From Algoriphagus boseongensis (lineage in GTDB: Bacteria; Bacteroidota; Bacteroidia; Cytophagales; Cyclobacteriaceae), in assembly GCF_004362805.1 (NCBI RefSeq), contig NZ_SNYF01000007.1, positions 1 to 64,000 on the forward strand: DNA of 64,000 nt, read 5' to 3'. Of this stretch, positions 18,567 through 27,383 are shown piece after piece. The notes below the pieces were generated by a model. It worked only from the letters and a program-made list of their open reading frames with translations, was not told the origin of the DNA and did no database searches. Positions within the stretch are counted from its first letter, which is position 1. Every line of letters begins with the position of its first letter. The position numbers were made by a program, and so were the translations under genes.

Positions 18567-19346
18567 CTAGAGAAGCCCTAGCATTTTCATCAGGGTATTA
18601 TAGGGTTTTGACCAAGTTCTCTGAATTCTGAGAGGACCATTCAATTCTCTTTCAAAAAAGTCCATGTGTTTGGCATTCAAGTAGGCCAAACGCTCAATTT
18701 TCTTTTGATGTGTTGCCGTCTTTTTCCGTTTACTTGTTGGAGTAAGTCTATAAAAATAGCCTGTGAATGGAAGCTGAATCACTTCTCCACCGTCTTTGAG
18801 CATCTTGATCCAAAATTCCCAGTCCTCTCGACCCATTCGCATATCCTCTGAAAATCCACCCACAGCTAAGGCATCCTTTCTCCAAAAGAATGCAGAAGGA
18901 AAGATCATGTTGTTTCGAGCTAAATTATATCTGCTGAAAGGTTTGAGTTTCCAATTTTTCTGGCCCTGTTCATTGAACTTGATCCCTTTGCAATAGACTA
19001 CCTTCACTTCAGGTCTTGAAGTCAATGTCTTCACAGCTTCTTCCATGTAATTCGGAGTGATCAAATCATCACCGTCTAAGGGAAGAATGATGTCTCCTTT
19101 TGCAGATTGAATCCCATTATTTCTCGCCACGGATACTCCTCCATTAGGCTGATCTAATACTCTTACTTCAGGAAATTCTTTTTCCAGCTCTTTAGCGATC
19201 TCTAAGGAATTATCAGTCGAACCGTCGTTGATAATCACCAATTCGATAGGGCGATAGGTAGATTGGAGTGCATTTTCTACCGTTTCCCTTAGGTATTTTG
19301 CCTGATTGTAGCAAGGTGTGATGATAGAAACGAGTGGGTTTTTCAT
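18567..19346 (-). CDS. family 2 glycosyltransferase
   Basis: A 259-residue GT2 enzyme that would transfer a sugar from a nucleotide donor to a surface glycan. VSIITPCYNQAKYLRETVEN and IELVIINDGSTDNSLEIAKE are the classic nucleotide-binding start, LDGDDLI (about 93-99) is the DxD metal-binding motif, and GREDWEFWIKML near 170 is the usual ED/W catalytic segment. No membrane segment is present. It is an isolated gene between convergent and divergent neighbours, not part of a visible polysaccharide cluster. Confidence 0.9.
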   Translation of the reverse strand: MKNPLVSIITPCYNQAKYLRETVENALQSTYRPIELVIINDGSTDNSLEIAKELEKEFPEVRVLDQPNGGVSVARNNGIQSAKGDIILPLDGDDLITPNYMEEAVKTLTSRPEVKVVYCKGIKFNEQGQKNWKLKPFSRYNLARNNMIFPSAFFWRKDALAVGGFSEDMRMGREDWEFWIKMLKDGGEVIQLPFTGYFYRLTPTSKRKKTATHQKKIERLAYLNAKHMDFFERELNGPLRIQRTWSKPYNTLMKMLGLL

Positions 19347-19485
19347 GATTTGAATTTACAATCTCGAAAGGTAATCATTAATTTTTTTTGGGTTCGAAAC
19401 ATAATAATATCTGAAAATCATAGGTAAAACCTTATGTAATTATTTCGATTCAAGATTTAAATACAAATAAAAATTTGGATAGTTC

Positions 19486-19493
19486 TATTTTTG
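19486..19493 (+). promoter_or_regulatory. possible -7 element upstream of the DUF4421 gene
   Basis: TATTTTTG matches the Bacteroidota -7 box TAnnTTTG exactly, but no TTTG is found at the proper distance upstream. A transcript starting near 19500 would include the short ORF and terminator-like hairpin that precede the DUF4421 gene. The rest of 19347-19485 shows no feature. Confidence 0.35.
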
Positions 19494-19545
19494 ATTTATA
19501 TTCGTTTCGGTGATTAACAACTTTTCTCTGCTATTCTTTCAAAAA

Positions 19546-19581
19546 ATGAGATTCTCACGAATCCATTTTTCGAACTCTTAG
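19546..19581 (+). CDS. putative 11-residue leader peptide
   Basis: A short ORF encodes MRFSRIHFSNS and ends nine bases before a terminator-like hairpin. The arrangement of promoter, short ORF, hairpin with T-run and structural gene is that of translation-coupled attenuation. Translation has not been shown and an ORF of this size can arise by chance, so confidence is low. Confidence 0.25.
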   Translation: MRFSRIHFSNS

Positions 19582-19590
19582 TTTTCTGAA

Positions 19591-19620
19591 AATCCGGGTC
19601 AACCGCCCGGATTTTTTTTT
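19591..19620 (+). terminator. terminator-like hairpin (possible attenuator)
   Basis: AATCCGGG and CCCGGATT form a perfect 8-bp stem around a 7-base loop, followed by a long T-run. No annotated plus-strand gene lies directly upstream, and the DUF4421 gene starts 29 bases later. It therefore either ends a small RNA from 19500-19590 or attenuates the downstream gene. Confidence 0.65.
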
Positions 19621-19648
19621 GATATTTACTATCTACAGATCCTATTTT

Positions 19649-20674
19649 ATGAATAAAATCCTTGCCTTTATTTTTTGGTTTTTGATTTGTTTGCCAGCCT
19701 TTTCTCAAGACAAAGGAGAAAACTACGACTCCTCTTACTATGTCGAGCTCCAAGAACATATGGTGTTGCGCTTATACTATTCAAAAAAATACACTGATTT
19801 AGTGATAGGTAGTACCCAAGGAAGTGACTCCTATACTTATCTCCCTAACTCAGGAAATAATTTAGGTATAGGATTTACCTATCAAAATTTTACCTTAAAT
19901 CTTGCAGGGCCTTTTTCTTTTCTCAATCCAAATCGTCAAAAGGATTTTCCAAAATATATTGACTTACAAGTCCATATTTATCCCCAAAAGATGATTATTG
20001 ATTTATTTGGGCAGTTCTACGATGGCTATACTTTGGCAGCGGAGCAATTGCAGAATTCTGATCAGAATTACCTGAGAAAGGATATTAAGGTTCGAAAAAT
20101 CGGGGCAAATTACAATTACCTCTTTCAAGGAGATAAACTTTCTTTGGAGGCTTCTCTTAATCAATCCAGTATTCAGAAGAAATCTGCTGCATCCCTTATG
20201 GCAGGATTTGAAGTTTATGGAGGATCCATCAAAGGTGACTCTCTGATCCTTCCGTCAATTGAAAACCAAAGAGAAATTAATTTTAAAGAAAGTTCCTATT
20301 TCCAGTTTGGCCCTAACGTCGGAGCTGCTGGAACTTTGGTTTTTGGAGGTGGATTTTTTCTGACCGGTGTGGCCAGCGCTGGACTTAATTTGGGGACCTC
20401 GGGTTTTAATAACGGGGTGAGTCAAAATAAATTTGGCCTAGTGCCCAGCTACTTGCTAAGAGGATTTTTGGGATACAATGGAGAGAAGTTTTCTATTAAT
20501 GCCAACTATGTGTACAAGAATAATCGCCTAATTCGCCAGGATCCCTTTCAAACTGATTTGATTACGGGTAACTATAGAATCAATATTGTTTACAAAATCA
20601 GACCAAGTGAAAAGTTTAAAAATGGATTCAATAAAATCAATCCAATCAAACTTATCGAGAAAGTATTGAATTGA
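19649..20674 (+). CDS. DUF4421 family outer-membrane beta-barrel protein
   Basis: A 341-residue exported protein. The signal peptide MNKILAFIFWFLICLPAFSQ is followed by alternating hydrophobic beta strands such as NNLGIGFTYQNFTLNLAGPF and PSYLLRGFLGYNGEKFSINA, typical of Bacteroidota barrel proteins of the DUF4421 type. Its function is unknown. The ATG at 19649 is chosen because it starts the signal peptide; an in-frame start 30 bases upstream lies at the end of the hairpin's T-run. It may be controlled by the leader element just upstream. Confidence 0.78.
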   Translation: MNKILAFIFWFLICLPAFSQDKGENYDSSYYVELQEHMVLRLYYSKKYTDLVIGSTQGSDSYTYLPNSGNNLGIGFTYQNFTLNLAGPFSFLNPNRQKDFPKYIDLQVHIYPQKMIIDLFGQFYDGYTLAAEQLQNSDQNYLRKDIKVRKIGANYNYLFQGDKLSLEASLNQSSIQKKSAASLMAGFEVYGGSIKGDSLILPSIENQREINFKESSYFQFGPNVGAAGTLVFGGGFFLTGVASAGLNLGTSGFNNGVSQNKFGLVPSYLLRGFLGYNGEKFSINANYVYKNNRLIRQDPFQTDLITGNYRINIVYKIRPSEKFKNGFNKINPIKLIEKVLN

Positions 20675-20733
20675 TTTCTGGGCATTCCTAGTCATTTGCC
20701 TTAGCTTTGAAAAGCAAAAAACCTGAATTAATC

Positions 20734-22278
20734 ATGAAAGACAAATTTGGTATTCAGGACTCCCTGAGAAGATTGGGGATCAAGTCCGAAAATATCGGGA
20801 CCTCCACCGGAACTCAATGGATAGATACTGGAGGAGAATATATCTCTTCATATTCCCCTGCAGATGGGGAACTTATTGCGAAAGTTCAATTGACCACCAA
20901 GGAAGGCTATGAGCAGGTAATTTCCTCAGCTCAGGAGGCTTTTGAACTATGGAGAACTGTCCCTGCTCCGAAAAGAGGAGAAATTGTTCGTGAATTTGGA
21001 AATGCCTTGCGCGAGGTCAAAGCTGATCTTGGAAAGTTGGTTTCCTATGAAATGGGAAAATCCTACCAGGAGGGTTTGGGTGAAGTGCAGGAGATGATTG
21101 ATATCTGTGATTTCGCAGTGGGTCTTTCCCGTCAGCTTTATGGCTTGACCATGCATTCGGAGAGACCAGGCCATCGAATGTACGAGCAATGGCATCCGCT
21201 GGGAATTGTTGGAATTATCTCTGCATTTAATTTTCCAGTTGCGGTTTGGTCTTGGAATACAGCCCTTGCCTGGGTTTGCGGTGATGTTTGTGTTTGGAAA
21301 CCATCCGAAAAGGCACCTCTGTCTGGAGTTGCCTGTCAATTGATTATCGCCGAAATCTTTAAAAAGCACGGGTTACCAGAAGGGATTTCTTCTTTAGTTG
21401 TCGGAGATTATAAAGTGGGAGAATTGATGTCCCATGACCCTAGAGTTCCTCTGGTTTCAGCTACAGGATCTACCCGAATGGGAAAACTTGTCGGACAAGC
21501 CGTAGGAGCAAGGTTGGGTCGTTCCCTTTTGGAGCTTGGAGGAAACAACGCCATCATCATTACCGAAAATGCCGATTTGGATATGGCGATCCGGGGAGCA
21601 TTATTTGGCGCCGTAGGTACCGCAGGTCAGCGCTGTACCTCAACCCGAAGATTGATTATCCATGAAAATGTCTTTGAGGAAGTAAAATCCAGATTGGCTT
21701 CTGCCTATTCAAAGTTGGTGATCGGAAATCCACTTGATGAAAAAAATCATGTGGGTCCGGTAATCGATAAAGATGCAGTTCATGGCTATTTGAAGGCAAT
21801 TGAAAAAGTAAAAGCAGAGGGAGGAAAAGCAGTTGTTGAAGGTGGAGTTTTAAGCGGAGAAGGATACGAATCAGGCTGCTATGTGAAGCCAGCAATTTAT
21901 GAGGCAAAGAATCACTTCGAAATTGTGCAGCATGAGACTTTCGCACCGATTCTTTATTTGATCAAATATTCCACTTTGGACGAAGCTATCGCTATCCAGA
22001 ATGGAGTTCCTCAAGGCCTTTCTTCAGCAATCATGACTACCAATATGCGGGAGGCTGAGGCTTTCTTGTCAGTTGCAGGTTCGGATTGTGGGATTGCCAA
22101 TGTGAATATCGGGACTTCTGGGGCTGAAATCGGAGGGGCTTTCGGTGGAGAAAAAGAAACAGGTGGTGGCCGTGAATCTGGGTCTGACGCCTGGAAAGCC
22201 TATATGCGTAGACAAACCAATACGATTAACTATTCCTCAGCTTTACCGCTGGCGCAAGGAATCAAGTTTGATATTTAA
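20734..22278 (+). CDS. aldehyde dehydrogenase, ALDH7 (aminoadipate-semialdehyde/P6C) type
   Basis: A 514-residue NAD(P)-dependent aldehyde dehydrogenase. GIISAFNFPVAVWSWNTALA and GDVCVWKPSEKAPLSGVACQ are characteristic of the ALDH7/antiquitin group, LLELGGNNAIII carries the general base Glu, and GQRCTSTRR holds the nucleophilic Cys. This group oxidises alpha-aminoadipic semialdehyde/piperideine-6-carboxylate in lysine breakdown and can act on betaine or lipid aldehydes. The ATG at 20734 is preferred over an upstream TTG. It is monocistronic with a strong terminator. Confidence 0.9.
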   Translation: MKDKFGIQDSLRRLGIKSENIGTSTGTQWIDTGGEYISSYSPADGELIAKVQLTTKEGYEQVISSAQEAFELWRTVPAPKRGEIVREFGNALREVKADLGKLVSYEMGKSYQEGLGEVQEMIDICDFAVGLSRQLYGLTMHSERPGHRMYEQWHPLGIVGIISAFNFPVAVWSWNTALAWVCGDVCVWKPSEKAPLSGVACQLIIAEIFKKHGLPEGISSLVVGDYKVGELMSHDPRVPLVSATGSTRMGKLVGQAVGARLGRSLLELGGNNAIIITENADLDMAIRGALFGAVGTAGQRCTSTRRLIIHENVFEEVKSRLASAYSKLVIGNPLDEKNHVGPVIDKDAVHGYLKAIEKVKAEGGKAVVEGGVLSGEGYESGCYVKPAIYEAKNHFEIVQHETFAPILYLIKYSTLDEAIAIQNGVPQGLSSAIMTTNMREAEAFLSVAGSDCGIANVNIGTSGAEIGGAFGGEKETGGGRESGSDAWKAYMRRQTNTINYSSALPLAQGIKFDI

Positions 22279-22280
22279 TC

Positions 22281-22314
22281 AAAAGGCCTCCTGAATTTTC
22301 AGGAGGCCTTTTTT
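22281..22314. terminator. bidirectional terminator
   Basis: AAAAGGCCTCCTGAA and TTCAGGAGGCCTTTT form a nearly uninterrupted stem with T-runs on both strands, between the convergent aldehyde dehydrogenase and PPK2 genes. Confidence 0.88.
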
Positions 22315-22318
22315 GATT

Positions 22319-23284
22319 TTAAGGTTGGTTTGGTTTAATACCTTCATTCATCAAAACTTCCCGCATTTCTTGAAGCTTGGACTGTTCCTCAAGAGAAAGA
22401 GTAGGGTAGGCCAAATCCATCTCGTCCAAAGCTTGGATTATCGCAGAGGCTACTGCAATTCTTGCGTAGGATTTATTGTCTGCAGGGACCACATACCAAG
22501 GAGATTCTTTGGTGGAGGTTTTGCGGATAGCGTCTTCATAGGCCTTCATGTATTGATCCCAATAGCCTCGCTCTTTTACATCTCCGGAACTGAATTTCCA
22601 GTTCTTTTCCTTTTCATCAATTCTCTCTAAAAATCGCTTTTTCTGTTCCTCTTTGGATACATTCAGAAAGATCTTAATCACTTTGGTCCCATTGCGATGG
22701 AGGTATTTTTCAAAATTCCGGATATCCTCCAAACGCTGATCCCAGATTTTTTTGCTGATCAGTTTTTCGGGGAGCTTTTGGTTATTTAGGATTCCTTCGT
22801 GCACTCGCACTACCAAAACTTCCTCGTAATAGGATCTGTTGAAAATTCCAATTCTCCCACGCTCAGGAAGTTCTTTAATACATCTCCAAAGAAAGTCATG
22901 GTCTAATTCTTCCGCGCTTGGCGCTTTAAATGAGCTTACCTGGCAGCCTTGCGGATTGACTCCAGAAAGTACGTGCTTGATCGCTCCGTCTTTACCTGCC
23001 GCATCCATGGCCTGAAAAATCAACAAAAGAGACCATTTGTCCTGAGCATAAAGGATTTCCTGAAGTTCTGCCAATGCTTCAATTCCTTGGTCCAAGGCTT
23101 CTTTGACCATAGGCTTATCCTCCGGTCCAAAAGTCATCTTAGGTTGGCTGGAATAATCTTTGAGTTTGAACTTCTTCCCATCACCGACACAATACTTTTT
23201 GGACATTTTCTTGGCCCGTTTGATGAGTTCGGCATCGCTCATTTTTTTCAGTTTATCTACGGTGATTCTGTCGTTTTCTAGCAT
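22319..23284 (-). CDS. polyphosphate kinase 2 (PPK2) family phosphotransferase
   Basis: A 321-residue PPK2. QAMDAAGKDGAIKHV (91-105) contains the Walker A-like phosphate-binding loop, and IFNRSYYEEVLVVRVH (148-163) the Walker B and polyphosphate channel residues. The GKDGAIKH motif and one-domain architecture are those of PPK2 enzymes that phosphorylate AMP and/or ADP or GDP with polyphosphate; the subclass is not assigned. The frame opens at a TTG (23347), but the ATG at 23284 suits the family's usual N-terminus. It is divergent from phosphofructokinase. Confidence 0.9.
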   Translation of the reverse strand: MLENDRITVDKLKKMSDAELIKRAKKMSKKYCVGDGKKFKLKDYSSQPKMTFGPEDKPMVKEALDQGIEALAELQEILYAQDKWSLLLIFQAMDAAGKDGAIKHVLSGVNPQGCQVSSFKAPSAEELDHDFLWRCIKELPERGRIGIFNRSYYEEVLVVRVHEGILNNQKLPEKLISKKIWDQRLEDIRNFEKYLHRNGTKVIKIFLNVSKEEQKKRFLERIDEKEKNWKFSSGDVKERGYWDQYMKAYEDAIRKTSTKESPWYVVPADNKSYARIAVASAIIQALDEMDLAYPTLSLEEQSKLQEMREVLMNEGIKPNQP

Positions 23285-23435
23285 GGATTTCAAAAGTTTA
23301 GAAGTTGGAAAAAACCCTGAAAACTCCTTTTTCAAGGATTGAAGCAATAAGTTAAGGTTATTAAATCAAAAAAGTGGTTAACTTCTTAGGTCAAAAGCCA
23401 AAACTTAAAATCAGATTACTTTTTATTAACGAATT

Positions 23436-24527
23436 ATGAAAAAGCTATTAATCGCCACTGGAGGTGGAGATTGCCCGGGATTGAATGCAGTGATTAGAGG
23501 GGTTGTAAAGAGAGCGGCAAAAGAAAAAGACTGGGAGGTTTGGGGGTCATATGAGGCGTTCAATGGAATTATGGAAGACCCTGTCCGGTTGGTAAGACTC
23601 GATGACAAGGCTGTTGCCGGTATTCATGTCCAAGGAGGTACAATTATCGGTACTACCAATAAAGGGAATCCCATGAGTTTTCCTGAGAAGCAGGAGGACG
23701 GCAGTGTGAAAATTATCAATAAAATTCCCTGGCTTGTAGAACGGTTTAAATCTAATGGTTTTGATGCGGTCATCAATATCGGAGGAGATGGTTCTCAAGC
23801 TATTTCTCAGGCTTTGTTTGAGGCAGGATTGCCAGTTGTTGGTGTTCCAAAAACGATTGACAATGATTTATCTTCTACGGATTTCACCTTTGGGTTCCAG
23901 ACGGCAGTGCAGACGGCTTCGGATGCTTTTGACCGATTGGTCACTACAGCGAATAGCCACCATCGGGTGATGATCATGGAGGTGATGGGAAGAAATGCGG
24001 GTTGGATAGCATTGTATACGGCCATTTCAGGGGGAGCGGAAATTTGCCTCATTCCTGAAATACCTTATGACCTGAATAAGGTGGTTGACAAAATAAAGAG
24101 CCGCTATAATAATGGAAGAGGCTTTGTCAATATCGTGATTGCGGAAGGTGCAAAGGCAATAGATGGGACGATCACCGCATCCAAGGGAGAAGAAGGTAGA
24201 CACGCTGTCCGACTTGGAGGAGTTTGTTTTACCCTAAGTCAGCAGCTAAAGGATGCTGGGGTGGAAGCTGATGTCCGGGAAACAGTCCTTGGCCATACCC
24301 AAAGAGGAGGAACTCCGGTCGCATTTGATCGGGTGATTGCCTCAGTATTCGGAGTGAAAGCGATGGAATTGGTACTGGATGGAAAGTTTGGGCAGTTGGT
24401 GGTATTGAAAAACAATGACTTTTCTTCTGTACCCATCAAAGAAGCCATCAGTGAATATAATTATGTAGATCCTAATGGAACTCTGGTAAAAGCCGCCAAA
24501 GGCTTAGGGATTTCCTTCGGAGACTAA
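23436..24527 (+). CDS. pfkA: 6-phosphofructokinase
   Basis: A 363-residue phosphofructokinase. The phosphate-binding loops are GGGDCPGLNAVIRG (9-22) and GGDGS (116-120), the catalytic segment is PKTIDND (138-144), and MEVMGRNAGW binds fructose 6-phosphate. Gly in GGDGS with Lys139 before TIDND is the combination seen in the mixed-substrate group III enzymes; classical ATP enzymes have Gly in place of the Lys, and pyrophosphate enzymes usually have Asp in the first loop. ATP use is likely but not certain. The esterase gene follows 35 bases later. Confidence 0.92.
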   Translation: MKKLLIATGGGDCPGLNAVIRGVVKRAAKEKDWEVWGSYEAFNGIMEDPVRLVRLDDKAVAGIHVQGGTIIGTTNKGNPMSFPEKQEDGSVKIINKIPWLVERFKSNGFDAVINIGGDGSQAISQALFEAGLPVVGVPKTIDNDLSSTDFTFGFQTAVQTASDAFDRLVTTANSHHRVMIMEVMGRNAGWIALYTAISGGAEICLIPEIPYDLNKVVDKIKSRYNNGRGFVNIVIAEGAKAIDGTITASKGEEGRHAVRLGGVCFTLSQQLKDAGVEADVRETVLGHTQRGGTPVAFDRVIASVFGVKAMELVLDGKFGQLVVLKNNDFSSVPIKEAISEYNYVDPNGTLVKAAKGLGISFGD

Positions 24528-24562
24528 ACTTTCAATATACTTTACCAAAAAATACAACCCAT

Positions 24563-25882
24563 ATGACCAATTCTCATTTCCAGGCAAGTAAGAAATTCCT
24601 TTATGGAATTGTCTTTCTCTTTTTCATTCTTCTTTCTCCAGAAGGATTCTCCCAGATTGCCAAGCAATATTTAGACATCTCGGTTTCCCCGAGTAAGGTG
24701 GACTGGAATTACAGTTTGGGTGAGAAAGTGGAATTCATTGTATCTGTGACGCAATCCGGCCGGCCTGTTCCAGTAGAAAATGTCCGATACTTTGTGAAGG
24801 AGGAGAAAATGGATCCCTTGCAGGAAGGGCCTTTGGAATTGAAAAATGGAATGGCGACTATTTCAGCTCCAGGAATGAAAACTCCCGGATTCCTGCGCTG
24901 TGAAGTCTTTGCTACTATCGATGGGAAGGAATATCGAGGTTTGGGAACAGCAGCTTTTGAAGCAGAAAAAATTCAGCCCACTGTAGCCATGCCTGCGGAT
25001 TTTGAGGCTTTTTGGAATGCAGGAAAGGAAGAATTAGCAAAGATTCCCATGGATCCCAAAATGATCCATATCCTTGAGAGAAGCACAGAAACAGTGGATG
25101 TTTACCATGTCAATTTTCAAAATGTAAAAAACAGCAGAATCTATGGAGTGTTAACTGTGCCAAAAGGGGCAGGAAAGTTTCCTGCAATTCTTCAGGTTCC
25201 TGGCGCTGGAATCAGACCTTATACTGGAGATCTTGCGAAGGCTGCCCGAGGAGCCATTGTTCTTCAAATTGGGATTCATGGAATTCCGATAGATATGGCG
25301 CCTGAAGTTTATTCCAATTTGGCAAGCGGGGCTCTGAATGGGTATTGGAATTTCAATGTGCAGGACAAGGATATCTATTATTACAAACGAGTTTATTTGG
25401 GCTGCATTCGAGCTGTGGACTTTTTGGTTTCACTTCCTCAATATGATGGGGAGAATCTCGCCGTCCAAGGGGGAAGTCAAGGTGGAGCCTTGTCCATTAT
25501 CACCGCAGCTCTGGATTCCAGAATCAAATATCTGGTTTCCTATTACCCAGCATTGAGCGATATGACAGGATATTTAAATGGAAGAGCTGGTGGATGGCCT
25601 CATATTTTCTCACCCGCAAATCAACAGTATTATGCCACTCCAAAGGGTATCGAGACGATCAGCTATTACGATGTGGTGAATTTTGCAAGAATACTAAAGA
25701 CTCCTGGTTTTTATTCTTGGGGATACAATGACGACACCTGTCCACCCACTTCATTCTATTCCGCCTACAACCAAATCAAAGCTCCGAAGGAGGTTTTCGT
25801 AATTCCTGAGACCGGGCATTGGACCTACCCAGAACAAGGAATCAAGGCTGATAATTGGCTTTTTGAAAAGCTGAAAAAATAA
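24563..25882 (+). CDS. exported acetyl xylan esterase-like alpha/beta hydrolase
   Basis: A 439-residue secreted hydrolase. A hydrophobic signal (12-30, ending GFSQ) precedes a beta-sandwich-like N-terminal region (about 40-135) and an AXE1-type alpha/beta hydrolase domain. The triad is visible: Ser305 in QGGSQGGAL, Asp390 or Asp391 in GYNDDTCPP, and His419 in PETGHWTYP. AXE1 enzymes remove acetyl groups from xylan or cephalosporins. No other polysaccharide-degradation genes are adjacent, so the natural substrate is open. Confidence 0.87.
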   Translation: MTNSHFQASKKFLYGIVFLFFILLSPEGFSQIAKQYLDISVSPSKVDWNYSLGEKVEFIVSVTQSGRPVPVENVRYFVKEEKMDPLQEGPLELKNGMATISAPGMKTPGFLRCEVFATIDGKEYRGLGTAAFEAEKIQPTVAMPADFEAFWNAGKEELAKIPMDPKMIHILERSTETVDVYHVNFQNVKNSRIYGVLTVPKGAGKFPAILQVPGAGIRPYTGDLAKAARGAIVLQIGIHGIPIDMAPEVYSNLASGALNGYWNFNVQDKDIYYYKRVYLGCIRAVDFLVSLPQYDGENLAVQGGSQGGALSIITAALDSRIKYLVSYYPALSDMTGYLNGRAGGWPHIFSPANQQYYATPKGIETISYYDVVNFARILKTPGFYSWGYNDDTCPPTSFYSAYNQIKAPKEVFVIPETGHWTYPEQGIKADNWLFEKLKK

Positions 25883-25893
25883 ATCCGCGATAT

Positions 25894-25924
25894 GCCTGAA
25901 AATCCTAAAGTGGGATTTTCAGGC
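25894..25924. terminator. convergent-gene hairpin
   Basis: GCCTGAAAATCC and GGATTTTCAGGC form a perfect 12-bp inverted repeat with a 7-base loop between the esterase gene (plus) and the small membrane-protein gene (minus), overlapping the latter's stop codon. There is no T-run beside the stem, so its action as an intrinsic terminator is uncertain; it may stabilise mRNA 3' ends. Confidence 0.5.
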
Positions 25925-26285
25925 TTAGGGAAGGGATATTCCGGGGTTGACCTGGAAAGATTGAAGGATGATTAAGGGTCTGATTTTTTAAGGAAAGTTT
26001 AGCTGCTAAACGGGCATTATTACCTGAGGCTACAACTAGGGGAACCCCAATAATTAACATTGCCGCACCAATTAGACTCATTGTGCCATCACCAGGACCA
26101 GTACTTTGGTGAAGGGCATCAGCAATTACAAGTAAACTACCACCGCTTAAAAAGATGATTCCTCCTGTGAATTGGCTATCACTTTTTTTCATGAGATCGG
26201 CAGAAGTGATCATTGGATTGGTAGTTTGGGCTTTCAACAAGAAAGGAATCCCAATGAAAAGGGCCATCATTAATAGAGTTTTCAT
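25905..26285 (-). CDS. small exported or membrane protein, paralogue A
   Basis: A 126-residue protein with a signal peptide (MKTLLMMALFIGIPFLLKAQ), two hydrophobic segments (about 40-58 and 69-88) and a C-terminal region with SGNNARLAAKLSL. I do not recognise a family. It is paralogous to the next gene upstream: both have signal peptide, GG-rich hydrophobic pair and a conserved IIGVPLV/VIGIPIL ... ARxAAKLSL block in the same order. The two are three bases apart and form an operon. Confidence 0.7.
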   Translation of the reverse strand: MKTLLMMALFIGIPFLLKAQTTNPMITSADLMKKSDSQFTGGIIFLSGGSLLVIADALHQSTGPGDGTMSLIGAAMLIIGVPLVVASGNNARLAAKLSLKNQTLNHPSIFPGQPRNIPSLSLKIPL

Positions 26286-26288
26286 TTT

Positions 26289-26711
26289 TCAATGGTTTAG
26301 TGGAATAGAAAAGGTGACTGTGGGAATTGATTTGCTGGACAAATTCATGTTTGGGTGAATTGCCTTTACAATTTCTGTCCCCAAACTTAATTTGGCGGCT
26401 TTCCTAGCTTTGGATGTAGAGCCTATTAATATGGGTATACCAATCACCATCATTGCCCCTCCTCCAACAAAGAGTACCACCCCAGTACCAAATCCCGTGC
26501 TTCCCCAATCATCAGAATTAATCATTAGGAGAGTTCCCAGGCCTGTTGTAGCAGCGCCTACCCCTATGAATGTCCATCCCGTCTTTTTCTGTTTTTCACT
26601 TTGAGCTAGTAATTCTTCGGCAAGAATTTTATTGGGGTTTTCTTGGGCAAACAAGGGATTTATGATCCCTGTGCAGATAATTAGGAGGAAAAATAGTGCG
26701 AATGCTTTCAT
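26289..26711 (-). CDS. small exported or membrane protein, paralogue B
   Basis: A 140-residue protein with signal peptide (MKAFALFFLLIICTGIINPL, cleavage after FAQ), two glycine-rich hydrophobic segments (about 45-62 and 74-96) and the shared VIGIPILIGSTSKARKAAKLSLG motif. It is a tandem duplicate of the gene three bases downstream. The C-terminus ends in a hydrophilic beta-like strand. Function unknown. The 276 bases upstream up to the PAS gene contain no ORF I can support. Confidence 0.7.
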   Translation of the reverse strand: MKAFALFFLLIICTGIINPLFAQENPNKILAEELLAQSEKQKKTGWTFIGVGAATTGLGTLLMINSDDWGSTGFGTGVVLFVGGGAMMVIGIPILIGSTSKARKAAKLSLGTEIVKAIHPNMNLSSKSIPTVTFSIPLNH

Positions 26712-26987
26712 TTTTTTTCACTTATTGTTTCCTGAAGTTGAGCAGGATTTTTTTTTCACCTTCTCAGAAAATCCTAATGTGTAAAATAGAATTTGCAAAA
26801 AATCCCATCCCTCTATTTTTAGTGACAAAAACTATGTTAACTTTTAATCTCTCAAGATTTGCAATGGGTTAAAAAAGAAAAGAGAGACTTTTTGTCGCCC
26901 AGTAGTTTTTTTAACTGAAAATCAAGAATGATGAAATAAAATTATTTAACTTGATTCTTAGCTTAAATCCAAAAAACTTTTAATCCT

Positions 26988-27383
26988 ATGCCAGCTCAAC
27001 CTCTTGAGTTAATTCTTGCAAGGCAATTTGGTGACAGCCTTAACATGCCTGTATTCCTTGTCGATACAGAGGGAAATCTTTTGTTTTATAATGAACCAGC
27101 CGAGGAAATATTTGGATTGAGGTTTAATGAAACAGGAGGAATGCGCTTAGAGGAATGGGCAACTATCTTCAAACCTGTTGATGTGGATGGCAATCCCCTT
27201 CCACCTGAGGGTTTACCTCTTGTGAAAACCTTGACTACCAGAATTCCCGCTTCAGGATCCTTTTACATCGACAACATGAAAGGAGAGCGGTATTTTATCT
27301 CCGTAACCTCAGTTCCAGTAATCGGGCGGGCTAATCGTTATTCTGGGGCTATGGCTATGTTTTGGAAAACGGCATCAATATGA
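26988..27383 (+). CDS. stand-alone PAS domain protein
   Basis: A 131-residue cytoplasmic protein that is little more than one PAS domain: MPVFLVDTEGNLLFYNEPAEEIFGLRF is the PAS core start, and YFISVTSVPVIGRANRYSGAMAMFW the terminal beta strands. It lacks any output or transmitter domain. Its stop overlaps the start of the following metallo-beta-lactamase-fold gene in the sequence ATGA, so the two are translationally coupled and probably work together. Confidence 0.85.
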   Translation: MPAQPLELILARQFGDSLNMPVFLVDTEGNLLFYNEPAEEIFGLRFNETGGMRLEEWATIFKPVDVDGNPLPPEGLPLVKTLTTRIPASGSFYIDNMKGERYFISVTSVPVIGRANRYSGAMAMFWKTASI

